10,202 nucleotides of DNA, from positions 5,464,193 through 5,474,394 of the forward strand of contig CP070771.1 of assembly GCA_020345785.1 (NCBI GenBank), in the 5' to 3' direction. Under the pieces are notes generated by a model. The model was not told where the DNA came from and did no database searches. It saw nothing but the letters and a program-made list of their open reading frames with translations. A program made the translations under genes and the position numbers. Positions 1 through 7,102 of this stretch are shown in pieces (within the stretch, counting starts at the first letter, position 1; every line of letters begins with the position of its first letter). The DNA comes from Desulfobacterales bacterium (lineage in GTDB: Bacteria > Desulfobacterota > Desulfobacteria > Desulfobacterales > JAFDCJ01).

Positions 1-256
1 CGTATCTTTTTCCGTTTTGCAGGTAGTACGATTTAGACCAGCTAACGACAAGATCTTTATCGGATTTGTTGGTAAACTCAAAGCGAAATCGATTGAAATA
101 GTCGTAGCCCTCAGCCCGCATGGGTTCCAGCTTGACCTCGAATTTTGAAGTGCCTGCCGTTTGCATCGGCGGATTGCTGCTGTAAATCTGCTTCTTAGCA
201 CATCCGGCCGCTATTAACATAAACAGAGTCAGACCCCAAAGAATACTTCTATACAT
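1..256 (-). CDS. Predicted lipoprotein, partial (3' end beyond window)
   Basis: This open frame of 85 codons starts with ATG at 256-254 (minus strand) and continues past the left edge, so the C-terminus is missing. A strong ribosome binding site (AGGGAGGAG, complement of 262-270) lies 5 bases upstream and fixes the start. The N-terminus is a short type II signal peptide: a hydrophobic stretch (ILWGLTLFMLIAAG) ending at Cys19, followed by Ala-Lys-Lys. The residues at +2/+3 do not include the Asp that marks inner-membrane retention in E. coli, so outer-membrane anchoring is possible. The mature part (FEVKLEPMRAEGYDYFNRF, then a 'FTNKSDKDLVVSW' stretch) looks like a beta-sandwich lipoprotein with alternating hydrophobic residues. 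I do not recognise a named family. It is divergent from the antiporter gene, with 388 bases between the two start codons. Confidence that it is a real gene is high; its function is unknown. Confidence 0.82.
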   Translation of the reverse strand, partial: MYRSILWGLTLFMLIAAGCAKKQIYSSNPPMQTAGTSKFEVKLEPMRAEGYDYFNRFRFEFTNKSDKDLVVSWSKSYYLQNGKRY

Positions 257-644
257 ATTTGCTCCTCCCTGAAGTACCCGGCCATTAATTTAACCGGACA
301 TTATGGTGTTGGATTAACTCTTTAGCTTACATGGTGCCATGCCTACCACGGAGCTGCGGCAGCATTCTTTATTGCCTCAATGAAAAGTGCGATGTTTTGC
401 AGGTTAGGTTTCAAGCCTGATCCCAACCTGTGAATAGCAGGAATTTACGAAGTTATTGTCTCAGAATGCGGAACCGGATAAATCGTGAGACAGGGTTTTC
501 GGTTAACCACTGGCTGTGACAATCTAAGTCAGACCGGCGCTGAAGTCAACAAATTAGTTATTGATTCATCTCCCTGGACGAATTATAGTGCCTGCAATAT
601 TTTTTACCATTGCATTGTTGCAAATGATGGCGGAGAGATCTACC
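257..644. other. Divergent intergenic region
   Basis: This 388-base spacer separates the divergent lipoprotein and antiporter start codons, so it should hold promoters for both. I see no convincing gene. Short dyads are present: CATGG-TG-CCATG at 330-341, and TGTCTCA (457-463) with TGAGACA (486-492) around a 22-base loop. Neither is followed by a T-run, so they are not classical terminators. No promoter hexamers match well enough to call. Confidence 0.5.
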
Positions 645-2258
645 ATGGAACCACTCTGGATACTGGCTGCCTTTACCCTGGGATTTGCCGTCTACCAGGT
701 CGGGCTGCCGCCGCTCGTCGGCTATTTAATCGCCGGCTTTGTGCTGCAGGCCCTTGGCATATCAGGCGGCGAGGCGCTTGATAGAATTGCGGATCTTGGA
801 GTAATGCTTTTATTGTTTACCATCGGCCTGAAGCTTAAGCTTCGCAATTTATTGCGGCCGGAAATATGGGCCGGGGCTTCGCTCCACATGATTATCACGG
901 TCCTTGTCTTCAGTGCCGGCATTTTTGCAGTTTCCCTCACGGGGATCTCCGCATTCAGCGCGCTGGATTTTAAACTCGCATTGCTGCTGGCTTTTGCACT
1001 GAGTTTTTCCAGTACGGTATTTGCCGTCAAAGTTCTGGAGGAAAAGGGAGAGATGTCTTCCCTTCACGGCCGGGTCTCCATCGGCGTCCTGATCATACAG
1101 GATATCTTCGCCGTCTTGTTTTTAACTTTTTCAACCGGAAAAATTCCTTCGCCCTGGGCCTTCGCCCTGATTGCAGGTCTTTTCATTGTAAGGCCCCTGC
1201 TCTTCGTCGTCTTGCACCGCGTCGGCCATCGTGAACTGCTTCTGCTTTTCAGTGTATTTCTGGCATTGGGTCTCGGCGCGGCAGCCTTTGAATTGGTAGG
1301 CATGAAACCCGATCTTGGCGCCTTGGTTTTAGGTGTTCTGGTTTCCGGTCACCCCAAAGCAGGTGAAATGTCCGATGCTTTATTGAGTTTTAAGGATTTG
1401 TTCCTCGTAGGCTTTTTTCTCAGCATCGGATTATCCGGGGCCCCCTCCTTGAATGCTTTCGGCATTGCCGGTCTTCTGGCAGTTGCAGTTGCATTTAAAG
1501 TTGTTTTATTCTTTTTTATTTTTACAAGTTTCAAACTGCGGGCTTCCACTTCCCTCCTGGCATCGTTCAGCTTGGCCAACTACAGCGAATTCGGACTTCT
1601 GGTCGGCTCCATCGGCGTCAGAAACGGCTGGATCGGAAATGATTGGCTCACCATCATTGCCATCGCCCTCTCAATATCGTTTATCCTGGCATCCCCGTTA
1701 AATGCAGCCGCCAATGCTGTTTTTGAGCGTTGGGCCGTCCGCTTGCAATCCTTTCAAGCCAAAAGCCGGCTGCCCGATGATCAGCCGCTTGACTTGGGTG
1801 ACGCCCGGATTGCGGTATTCGGAATGGGTCGGGTCGGTACCGCCGCTTATGATGACATGCGGACCAGGCACGGCGAGTCGGTTATCGGCATCGATTTTGA
1901 CTCCGATAGAGTAAAAGAACATCAAGCTGCCGGCCGCAATGTCATCATGGGTGACGCCACCGATTTCGATTTCTGGGCAAGAGCACAAATTGGCGCTCAA
2001 GGAACGCTGCGCCTGGTAATGCTTGCAATGCCGAACCACGCTGCAAATCTTCAGGCAGTTCAAGAGCTCGGTACTAAGAAATACGAAGGATTAATTGCCG
2101 CCACCGCCCAATTCGATGACGAGGTTGAAGAACTAAGAAATGCTGGGGTTCATGCGGCCTTTAATTTTTATACCGAAGCCGGATTCGGTTTTGCCGAGCA
2201 TGTTTTCACAACCTTAAACTTAAATGGTAAGTTTCGAGTGGAACCTGAGGAAAGCTGA
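645..2258 (+). CDS. KefB/KefC-type cation:proton antiporter (CPA2) with TrkA-N domain
   Basis: This 537-residue protein is an inner-membrane monovalent cation (probably K+)/H+ antiporter. Residues 1-360 are almost entirely hydrophobic helices of the Na+/H+ exchanger fold. They include the CPA2 'SFSSTVFAVKVLEEKGE' segment and a Gln152-Asp153 pair in 'IIQDIFAV', matching the conserved transport-site region. Residues 390-505 form a cytoplasmic TrkA-N/RCK Rossmann domain: GxGxxG at 393-398, with an acidic Asp417 at the end of the second strand as in NAD-binding folds. No TrkA-C domain follows. The length is close to YbaL (about 560) and shorter than E. coli KefC (about 620). I chose ATG 645 because GGAGAG at 632-637 is well placed. 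The frame is open upstream to a TTG at 561 and ATGs at 624/627, which lack good binding sites. Substrate and any glutathione control cannot be read from the sequence, so no symbol is given. Confidence 0.9.
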   Translation: MEPLWILAAFTLGFAVYQVGLPPLVGYLIAGFVLQALGISGGEALDRIADLGVMLLLFTIGLKLKLRNLLRPEIWAGASLHMIITVLVFSAGIFAVSLTGISAFSALDFKLALLLAFALSFSSTVFAVKVLEEKGEMSSLHGRVSIGVLIIQDIFAVLFLTFSTGKIPSPWAFALIAGLFIVRPLLFVVLHRVGHRELLLLFSVFLALGLGAAAFELVGMKPDLGALVLGVLVSGHPKAGEMSDALLSFKDLFLVGFFLSIGLSGAPSLNAFGIAGLLAVAVAFKVVLFFFIFTSFKLRASTSLLASFSLANYSEFGLLVGSIGVRNGWIGNDWLTIIAIALSISFILASPLNAAANAVFERWAVRLQSFQAKSRLPDDQPLDLGDARIAVFGMGRVGTAAYDDMRTRHGESVIGIDFDSDRVKEHQAAGRNVIMGDATDFDFWARAQIGAQGTLRLVMLAMPNHAANLQAVQELGTKKYEGLIAATAQFDDEVEELRNAGVHAAFNFYTEAGFGFAEHVFTTLNLNGKFRVEPEES

Positions 2259-2389
2259 CAGTAAAAAATGAGCGCGTTGCTTGATGAGCGGCTTTTATGC
2301 CTTGCGGAGCGCTGCGCTTGAAGCAAAAGATCTGTCTTCGGTAAATAAAAACGATTCTCACAATCCCAAGGATTTCAACAAGGAGCGAA

Positions 2390-2887
2390 ATGATGAGAAG
2401 TAAACATTGCGGTCAATACTCTATTTGTTTCTTTCTGCTGATCTTTTCAGCCGTCATACTTACGCCGATAGACAGTGCAGCACAAGACATCCGGCTTTCA
2501 GCAGGCCAGACAGTTTATGTGCCGATTTACTCACATATTTACAGCGGTGTCAAAGGACGCCCATTCGACTTGGCGGCAATCCTTAGCATTCGAAATACAG
2601 ACCCTAAATATCCGATAACGATCGTTTCGGTCAAATATTTTGATACCGAGGGCAAGCTGGTTAAGGAGTACCTGGATGCACCTGTCACATTGAAAGTACT
2701 GGCGTCGACCCGGTTCATTATTACGGAGGGCGAAAAAGCCGGCGGCTCCGGGGCTAATTTTATGGTTGTATGGAAATCAGATAAAGCGGTGAATCCACCC
2801 ATTATGGAAGGCGTTATGATCGGCACCCACAGCGGACAGGGAATCTCATTTGTTTCGCGGGGACAGGTGATAATGGAGGATCATTAG
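2390..2887 (+). CDS. Secreted DUF3124 family protein
   Basis: The product is 165 residues, with a type I signal peptide (hydrophobic residues 12-25, likely cleavage in Ser-Ala-Ala|Gln at 31/32), so the mature protein is probably periplasmic. From residue 36 the sequence closely fits my recollection of DUF3124: 'GQTVYVPIYSHIYSG', then a 'LSIRNTDPKYPITI' strand pair, 'STRFIITEGEKAGGSGANF' and a terminal 'GQGISFVSRGQVI'. The family has no established biochemical role. The beta-rich pattern suggests a small sandwich domain, which is an inference. AAGGAG at 2380-2385 is 4 bases from ATG 2390 and 7 bases from a second ATG at 2393, so the true start may be the second codon. The gene lies 131 bases downstream of the antiporter on the same strand. 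Co-transcription is possible but not shown, and no clear terminator is visible between them. Confidence 0.88.
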   Translation: MMRSKHCGQYSICFFLLIFSAVILTPIDSAAQDIRLSAGQTVYVPIYSHIYSGVKGRPFDLAAILSIRNTDPKYPITIVSVKYFDTEGKLVKEYLDAPVTLKVLASTRFIITEGEKAGGSGANFMVVWKSDKAVNPPIMEGVMIGTHSGQGISFVSRGQVIMEDH

Positions 2888-2911
2888 CATGGGTGAGAAG
2901 GTTGAACTCGT

Positions 2912-3118
2912 TGGGTTCGTCCCAGTTAAACAAAAGACAAAAAGGTTTAACCCCAATCAGCGACCACCAGCAGAGCTGGGGGTATGAGGAAGGCCCCTGG
3001 AAGGGGCCGGAACCACCTCCATTCATATGCCAGCGGCATGTGTAAGTTTGGACAACCAAAAAACACTCTCGCTGTAACGGTAAAACCTTTTCAATTCTCA
3101 TCCCGATAGATCGGGATG
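2912..3118. other. Run of about six hairpins in the DUF3124 to PagL-like spacer
   Basis: The spacer 2888-3269 has no convincing gene but is unusually rich in non-overlapping stem-loops: TGGG/CCCA (2912-2924), GTTAAAC/GTTTAAC (2925-2931 with 2945-2951), CCAGC/GCTGG (2967-2979), GGCCCCT/AGGGGCC with a 3-base loop (2992-3008), CATATGCC/GGCATGTG with one G-T pair (3024-3042), and CATCCCGAT/ATCGGGATG (3099-3118). None is followed by a T-run, so they do not read as terminators. They could be a structured RNA, a decayed mobile element or a cluster of REP-like palindromes. Further on, GCTTCGC (3141-3147) and GCGAAGC (3189-3195) form another dyad, and TTGAGATCG is repeated at 3181-3189 and 3199-3207. 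Confidence 0.5.
3099..3118. repeat. Perfect 9-bp REP-like palindrome
   Basis: CATCCCGAT and ATCGGGATG are exact complements separated only by AG. The compact form resembles bacterial REP or dispersed intergenic palindromes. A RAYT gene begins about 800 bases downstream, but its own element ends carry a different sequence, so a link is speculative. Confidence 0.5.
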
Positions 3119-3269
3119 GCTTATGAATGGCGTTAAATAGGCTTCGCATTTAACTGGGCAAGCGGGATAAATTTAGATGATTGAGATCGCGAAGCTGGTT
3201 GAGATCGTCTGTAAATAGGGTGTCCCTTCCATGGCCCCTTTCCTGAGCAAAAAATATTATGAGGGCGGT

Positions 3270-3809
3270 ATGGTACGAACCTTATTATGGACACTCGCAG
3301 CGGCGCTGCTGATCAGTTGGGCTGTCTTTTCTTCAGACATTCTGGGCTTGGACTGGCAAATGCTTGGACTGCGAGGCGGAGTTTCAGATAATCGTAATGA
3401 GGAAGATTTCAAGCAGTATGAAGGTGTTGCGGCCTGGAATCTGCCTTGGTCGTGGGAACTGGGGTTGGATTGCGCCATGACTACATATATAGAAGCCAAT
3501 GCCGGTGTCCTGACCGGCGGTGGAGAATCCGCCTTCGTCGGCTCAATCGGACCCGGTCTTTATTTCACAGGCCTAAGGGATAGCATCAGCATCTATCTGG
3601 GCGTCAATCCGACCATTATCAGTAGACATGAGTTCGGAGATGATGATCTTGGAGGCCCCTTCCAGTTTACCTCACATATTGGAATCGATTTGAATATCAC
3701 CCGGCGTTTTGCCGTCGGTTATCGCCTTCAGCACATGTCCAACTTCGTTTTATATGACTCTAATCCAGGCTTGAATCTGCACATGATCGAAGGAGCGTAT
3801 CGCTTTTAG
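3270..3809 (+). CDS. PagL-like acyloxyacyl hydrolase / outer-membrane beta-barrel protein
   Basis: This 179-residue protein has a signal peptide (residues 2-21, hydrophobic 'LLWTLAAALLISWAVF'), alternating beta-strand segments and a C-terminal Phe, the usual signature of an outer-membrane barrel. The C-terminal 'GYRLQHMSN...NPGLN' block matches the lipid A 3-O-deacylase/acyloxyacyl hydrolase family (PagL-like, PF09411). His155 and Ser157 stand at the catalytic His-x-Ser. The position I align with the Glu of P. aeruginosa PagL is Asn169. If active, it would remove an acyl chain from lipid A. I chose ATG 3270 because GAGGG (3261-3265) precedes it and it gives a normal signal peptide. ATG 3231 is in frame and would add 13 residues but has no clear binding site. 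The stop codon TAG (3807-3809) abuts the left end of the RAYT element. Confidence 0.75.
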   Translation: MVRTLLWTLAAALLISWAVFSSDILGLDWQMLGLRGGVSDNRNEEDFKQYEGVAAWNLPWSWELGLDCAMTTYIEANAGVLTGGGESAFVGSIGPGLYFTGLRDSISIYLGVNPTIISRHEFGDDDLGGPFQFTSHIGIDLNITRRFAVGYRLQHMSNFVLYDSNPGLNLHMIEGAYRF

Positions 3810-3836
3810 GGGGTCACATCTTAATTATTTATTATT
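3810..3836. repeat. Left terminal inverted repeat of RAYT element
   Basis: It begins GGGGTCACATCTTAATTATT and continues for 7 more AT-only bases. It matches the reverse complement of 4871-4897 at 26 of 27 positions; the one difference is T versus A at 3830. Confidence 0.85.
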
Positions 3837-3911
3837 GACTTTCCATCTAAAGTATTTTAACCCTGCATCAATTACCTGCTTAATATCTGAAACAGTAAAG
3901 GACCTGATGCT

Positions 3912-4886
3912 ATGGCAAGACCTCTGCGGGTAGAATATCCCGGTGCTGTTTATCATGTCATCAACCGCGGCAATGCTGGTGAAAAGCTGTTCAAAAACGA
4001 CCGGGATCGGGAAAAGTTCTTGGTGTACCTTGAAAAGGCGGTGGAAAGATTCTCCCTCAAAATCCACGCCTATTGCCTTATGAAGAATCATTTTCACATC
4101 TTATTAGAAACACCTTTGCCAAACTTAAGCCAGTCCATCCAATGGATTAACGTCAGCTATGCCGGCTATTTCAACCGCAAGCACCATAGAAGCGGGCATC
4201 TATTTCAGGGGCGTTTCAAATCAATTTTGGTGGATGCTGACGAGTATCTCAAACAGCTGTCCCGCTACATTCATCTGAATCCCGTGCGCGCTAAAATTGT
4301 ACAGCGGCCGGATGAATATCAGTGGAGCAGTTATCCGGCTTTTGTAGGAAAAACAAAACAGCCTGAATGGATGGAAACCGATTGGTTGCTGTCGCAATTT
4401 GGAACCAAAAAAAAACATGCCGTAAAGAATTACAAAAATTTCGTTGAAAATGTTGATATTCAAAGTTTGGAAAACCCTGCTAAAGATTTAGCCGGCGGGT
4501 TTATTCTCGGAAACCCCGATTTTGTGAACTGGATAAAAGAGACTTTTTTATCAAATCAATCAGGTGAAAAAGAAATACCACAGCTAAGAAAATTAAAACC
4601 AAAAACGGATATCGATAAAATCATTAGAGTAGTTGGTAGTGAATTTGATTGTGAGACTAAAGCAATCCTGCGCAAGGGACTGAAGAGAAACATGGCGAGA
4701 GATGTAGCCATTTTTCTGGCCCGCGAGTTGACTGGAGAAACCGGCAAAAGAATAGGCGAATATTTTGGCAATATATCCGGTGCATCTGTAACAACAAGAT
4801 ATAACTACCTCGCAAAACAAATCAAAGAAAATAAAAGGCTCAGGACGCAAATAAATAGAGTCCGCAATGAAATAATTAATAATTAA
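3912..4886 (+). CDS. REP-associated tyrosine transposase (RAYT), Y1_Tnp family with C-terminal DnaA-like HTH
   Basis: The product has 324 residues. Residues 5-125 form the Y1 transposase (IS200-like) domain: 'ARPLRVEYPGAVYHVINRG' at the start, the metal-binding HUH motif His60-Phe-His62 in 'CLMKNHFHILLE', 'GHLFQGRFKSILVD', and 'YIHLNPVRAKIV'. The catalytic tyrosine is probably Tyr112, with Tyr119 as the alternative. Such enzymes cut and rejoin single-stranded DNA at hairpin-bearing ends. The C-terminal third (about 232-305), with 'ARDVAIFLARELTGETGKRIGEYFG' in its core, resembles the DnaA domain IV helix-turn-helix and probably binds DNA. AAAGGA at 3897-3902 precedes the ATG at a slightly long spacing. 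The stop codon lies inside the right inverted repeat, so the repeat encodes the last residues (IINN). No frameshift or internal stop is present, so it may be active. Confidence 0.9.
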   Translation: MARPLRVEYPGAVYHVINRGNAGEKLFKNDRDREKFLVYLEKAVERFSLKIHAYCLMKNHFHILLETPLPNLSQSIQWINVSYAGYFNRKHHRSGHLFQGRFKSILVDADEYLKQLSRYIHLNPVRAKIVQRPDEYQWSSYPAFVGKTKQPEWMETDWLLSQFGTKKKHAVKNYKNFVENVDIQSLENPAKDLAGGFILGNPDFVNWIKETFLSNQSGEKEIPQLRKLKPKTDIDKIIRVVGSEFDCETKAILRKGLKRNMARDVAIFLARELTGETGKRIGEYFGNISGASVTTRYNYLAKQIKENKRLRTQINRVRNEIINN

Positions 4887-4897
4887 GATGTGACCCC
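4871..4897. repeat. Right terminal inverted repeat of RAYT element
   Basis: It ends ...AATTAAGATGTGACCCC and is the complement of 3810-3836 with one mismatch. It overlaps the last codons and the stop (TAA 4884-4886) of the transposase gene. Confidence 0.85.
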
Positions 4898-4918
4898 TCC
4901 ATGGAAGGAGATTATGTG

Positions 4919-6970
4919 ATGCCGTCACCGATTCCGATTGTATGCCCCTACTGCGGGGTTGGCTGCAACCTTGAACTGGCGCTGGATGACAACGGTCGGC
5001 CGACGAAAAGCAGTGCCTCCGGACGCAATCCCGAATTAAACGCCAAATACGCATGTGTCAAAGGATTTACGGTACATGAGCTGCTGAATCATCCGGAGCG
5101 TCTGAAGCAGCCTTATATCCGCAAAGCCGACAAGCTGGAATTGGTCTCATGGAAACAGGCCATCGCCGTGGCCTCGCGCGGTCTGATGGTAACCATCAAA
5201 AAATACGGCCCTGAAAGCGTCGGTCTGCTTTGCAGCGGAAAAATTCTCAACGAAGAAGCCTATCTTTCGCAAAAGTTCCAGCGCGCCGTCATCGGAAACA
5301 ACCATGTCGACAATTGCGCCAGGCTCTGCCATGGTCCTTCCGAAGTAGCCCTGCGACAGCAGCTGGGATACGGCGCCGTCACCACTTTCCTGGAAGACTA
5401 TGATGCCACCGAAACGGTTTTTCTGGTCGGGGCCCACACGACCTTTACCCACCCGGTGATCTGGATGAGTGTGAAAAGGCGTGCCAAAAGAGGCGGCCTA
5501 AACCTGATTCTGGCCGATCCCCGTGAAACGGATCTTGTCAAAAACGCGGCGGTCCACCTCAAGGTCAAACCCGGTACGGACATTTTCTGGCTAACGGCCC
5601 TAGTGAAAATCATCATCGATAAAAAATGGCATGATCGTGAATTTTGCGAGAAGAACACCATCGGGTTTAATGCCGTGTGCGGGGCAGTCGCGAATTTTGA
5701 TATTAATGCAGCCTGCCGGCGCGCGGGCGTCAAGCGTGAAGAACTGGAAAAAGTCGCCGGGCTGATTCACAATAAAAAGACGATCTTTATCTGGGGTATG
5801 GGACTCACCCAGCATGCTCACGGAACGGATAACGTTGCGGCTCTGATAAACCTGGCACTGCTGACCGGCAACATCGGCAAACCCGGCTGCGGACTCTCGC
5901 CTTTACGCGGTCAGAACAACGTGCAGGGTGCCGGCGACATGGGCGCACTCCCCAATCAACTTGCCGGGCACATGGAGGTTGACGACGACGCCGCCCGAAT
6001 TCATGTGGGTGCCATCTGGGGCGCCGATGTTCCTTCCAAAAGAGGCCTGGCAGCGCCTGAAATGATCCATGACATTGCCTCACGCAAGATCAGGGCGCTT
6101 TACGTTATCGGCGAAAACCCGGCTGTATCCGAGCCCCAATCCAACTTTGTCACCTGGATGCTCCAGAAGCTTGACCTGTTGATAGTGCAAGACATCTTTC
6201 CCAATGAAACATCCAAATACGCCCATATTGTCCTGCCGGCTGCAATGGTAGGAGAAAAAGACGGCAGCTTCACCAATGCCGCACGGCGGGTGCAGTATAC
6301 GGCCGCCGGCCTAAAACCGCCGGGAGACGCCAAACCGGACTGGCAGATCCTTCAGGAGATGGCCAATGCCATGGGGGCGAACTGGAGGTACACGTCGACC
6401 GCTGAAATCTGGGAAGAAATCCGCAGGGCGGCGCCGGTTTTCAGCGGCATCAGCCACAAACGCCTGCAGGAGTCGAATGGAATTTTTTGGCCTTGCTATG
6501 ATGAATCACACCCGGGAACCCCTCGCCTTTATGAGGACGGATTTGGCTTTCGCGACCGGCGGGCGCGGTTTATGCCGGTCAATTTGCCCGAGACCCTCAT
6601 GGAGCCTACGGAAGCCTATCCCTATGTACTGATTACCGGACGGCTGCTGGAGCATTTTAATACCGGTGAAATGTCAAGACGGACCACCAAGCTCTCGAGA
6701 CTCAAACCGGCCGCGTATCTGGATATGAATCCGCAAGACGCCAAGGCCGCCGGTCTTCGCGAAAATGATACCGTGCGCATGACCAGTCCATACGGAACAG
6801 TTCTTTTGCCGCTGAAGCTGGAGGCCAGCATGCAGCGCGGCTATCTCTTCGCACCGATTCACTTCAGTGAATCCAATTTCAACTCTCTGATGAGCGCCGT
6901 ACCCATCGATCCCAAGGCAAGAATGCCGGCATTGAAGATCGTGCCGGTGAAGGTGGAGCCGGCTGAATAG
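4919..6970 (+). CDS. Formate dehydrogenase catalytic subunit (molybdopterin oxidoreductase, FdhF-like, Cys form)
   Basis: This 683-residue protein should oxidise formate to CO2 (or run in reverse) at a Mo/W-bis-pterin centre. In order: a [4Fe-4S] site, Cys9-x2-Cys12-x3-Cys16 and Cys46 followed by Val-Lys-Gly; the active-site segment 'NCARLCHGPSE' with Cys137 and His138, where E. coli FdhF has Sec140-His141; the molybdopterin core with 'LRGQNNVQGAGDMG', typical of formate dehydrogenases; and a C-terminal Molydop_binding domain (about 560-680, 'LITGRLLEHFNTGEMSRR'). No signal peptide or Tat motif is present, so it is cytoplasmic. Length is close to FdhF (715). There is no N-terminal ferredoxin extension and no adjacent FeS, NAD or hydrogenase subunit, so the electron acceptor is unknown. 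ATG 4919 is favoured because GAAGGAG (4904-4910) lies 8 bases upstream. ATG 4901 is also in frame but lies almost at the RAYT element edge and would put the binding site inside the gene. Confidence 0.9.
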   Translation: MPSPIPIVCPYCGVGCNLELALDDNGRPTKSSASGRNPELNAKYACVKGFTVHELLNHPERLKQPYIRKADKLELVSWKQAIAVASRGLMVTIKKYGPESVGLLCSGKILNEEAYLSQKFQRAVIGNNHVDNCARLCHGPSEVALRQQLGYGAVTTFLEDYDATETVFLVGAHTTFTHPVIWMSVKRRAKRGGLNLILADPRETDLVKNAAVHLKVKPGTDIFWLTALVKIIIDKKWHDREFCEKNTIGFNAVCGAVANFDINAACRRAGVKREELEKVAGLIHNKKTIFIWGMGLTQHAHGTDNVAALINLALLTGNIGKPGCGLSPLRGQNNVQGAGDMGALPNQLAGHMEVDDDAARIHVGAIWGADVPSKRGLAAPEMIHDIASRKIRALYVIGENPAVSEPQSNFVTWMLQKLDLLIVQDIFPNETSKYAHIVLPAAMVGEKDGSFTNAARRVQYTAAGLKPPGDAKPDWQILQEMANAMGANWRYTSTAEIWEEIRRAAPVFSGISHKRLQESNGIFWPCYDESHPGTPRLYEDGFGFRDRRARFMPVNLPETLMEPTEAYPYVLITGRLLEHFNTGEMSRRTTKLSRLKPAAYLDMNPQDAKAAGLRENDTVRMTSPYGTVLLPLKLEASMQRGYLFAPIHFSESNFNSLMSAVPIDPKARMPALKIVPVKVEPAE

Positions 6971-7065
6971 CGATTGCCGGTCTAAAATGGCCGTGGAAAG
7001 CACTATTTGCTCGAATTTGTTATTGCAATCTCGAACTTATTGAATTAATGAATGAACTACTATGA

Positions 7066-7077
7066 TTTGCATGCAAA
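7066..7077. promoter_or_regulatory. 12-bp palindrome, possible operator upstream of efflux channel gene
   Basis: TTTGCATGCAAA is a perfect palindrome 25 bases upstream of the efflux gene start. TATGAT at 7061-7066, touching it, could serve as a -10 hexamer; TTGAAT at 7040-7045 is a poor, closely spaced (15 bp) -35 candidate. A repressor bound here would cover the transcription start. This is an inference from position and symmetry only. Confidence 0.28.
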
Positions 7078-7102
7078 CCAATCAGGCCTTAAGGAGTGAG
7101 AC

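Larger units (their letters stand above)
3810..4897 (+). mobile_element. RAYT element with 27-bp terminal inverted repeats
   Basis: This 1,088-bp unit is bounded by near-perfect inverted repeats and contains a single gene, the RAYT-family transposase at 3912-4886. The outer end is GGGGTCACATC on the left and its exact complement on the right, and the AT-rich inner parts differ at one base. No obvious target-site duplication flanks it, as expected for Y1/HUH-type enzymes. The element fits tightly: its left end follows the stop codon of the PagL-like gene, and its right end is 7 bases before the ribosome binding site of the formate dehydrogenase gene. The interior, especially 4430-4886, is visibly more A+T rich than its neighbours, consistent with acquisition. 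Confidence 0.8.

Noticed and set aside
561..644. TTG start that would add 28 residues to the antiporter
   Set aside because: There is no good ribosome binding site, while ATG 645 has GGAGAG at proper spacing and begins the expected first membrane helix.
485..781. Plus-strand open frame of 98 codons upstream of and overlapping the antiporter
   Set aside because: It runs out of frame into the clear antiporter gene, and its Arg-rich end is typical of a shadow frame.
2898..2960. tRNA-like stretch with GGTTCGTCCC
   Set aside because: No acceptor stem, anticodon arm or correct T-loop can be drawn around it.
2992..3118. Rho-independent terminators at the GC-rich stems
   Set aside because: Neither the 2992-3008 stem nor the 3099-3118 stem is followed by a T-run on either strand.
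2814..3149. Minus-strand open frame of 111 codons
   Set aside because: It overlaps the DUF3124 gene end and the hairpin string, has no binding site or recognisable domain, and has a Cys/Trp/Pro-rich composition unlike a real protein.
5327..5335. Selenocysteine at the formate dehydrogenase active site
   Set aside because: The codon is TGC (Cys), not TGA, and the frame has no internal stop.
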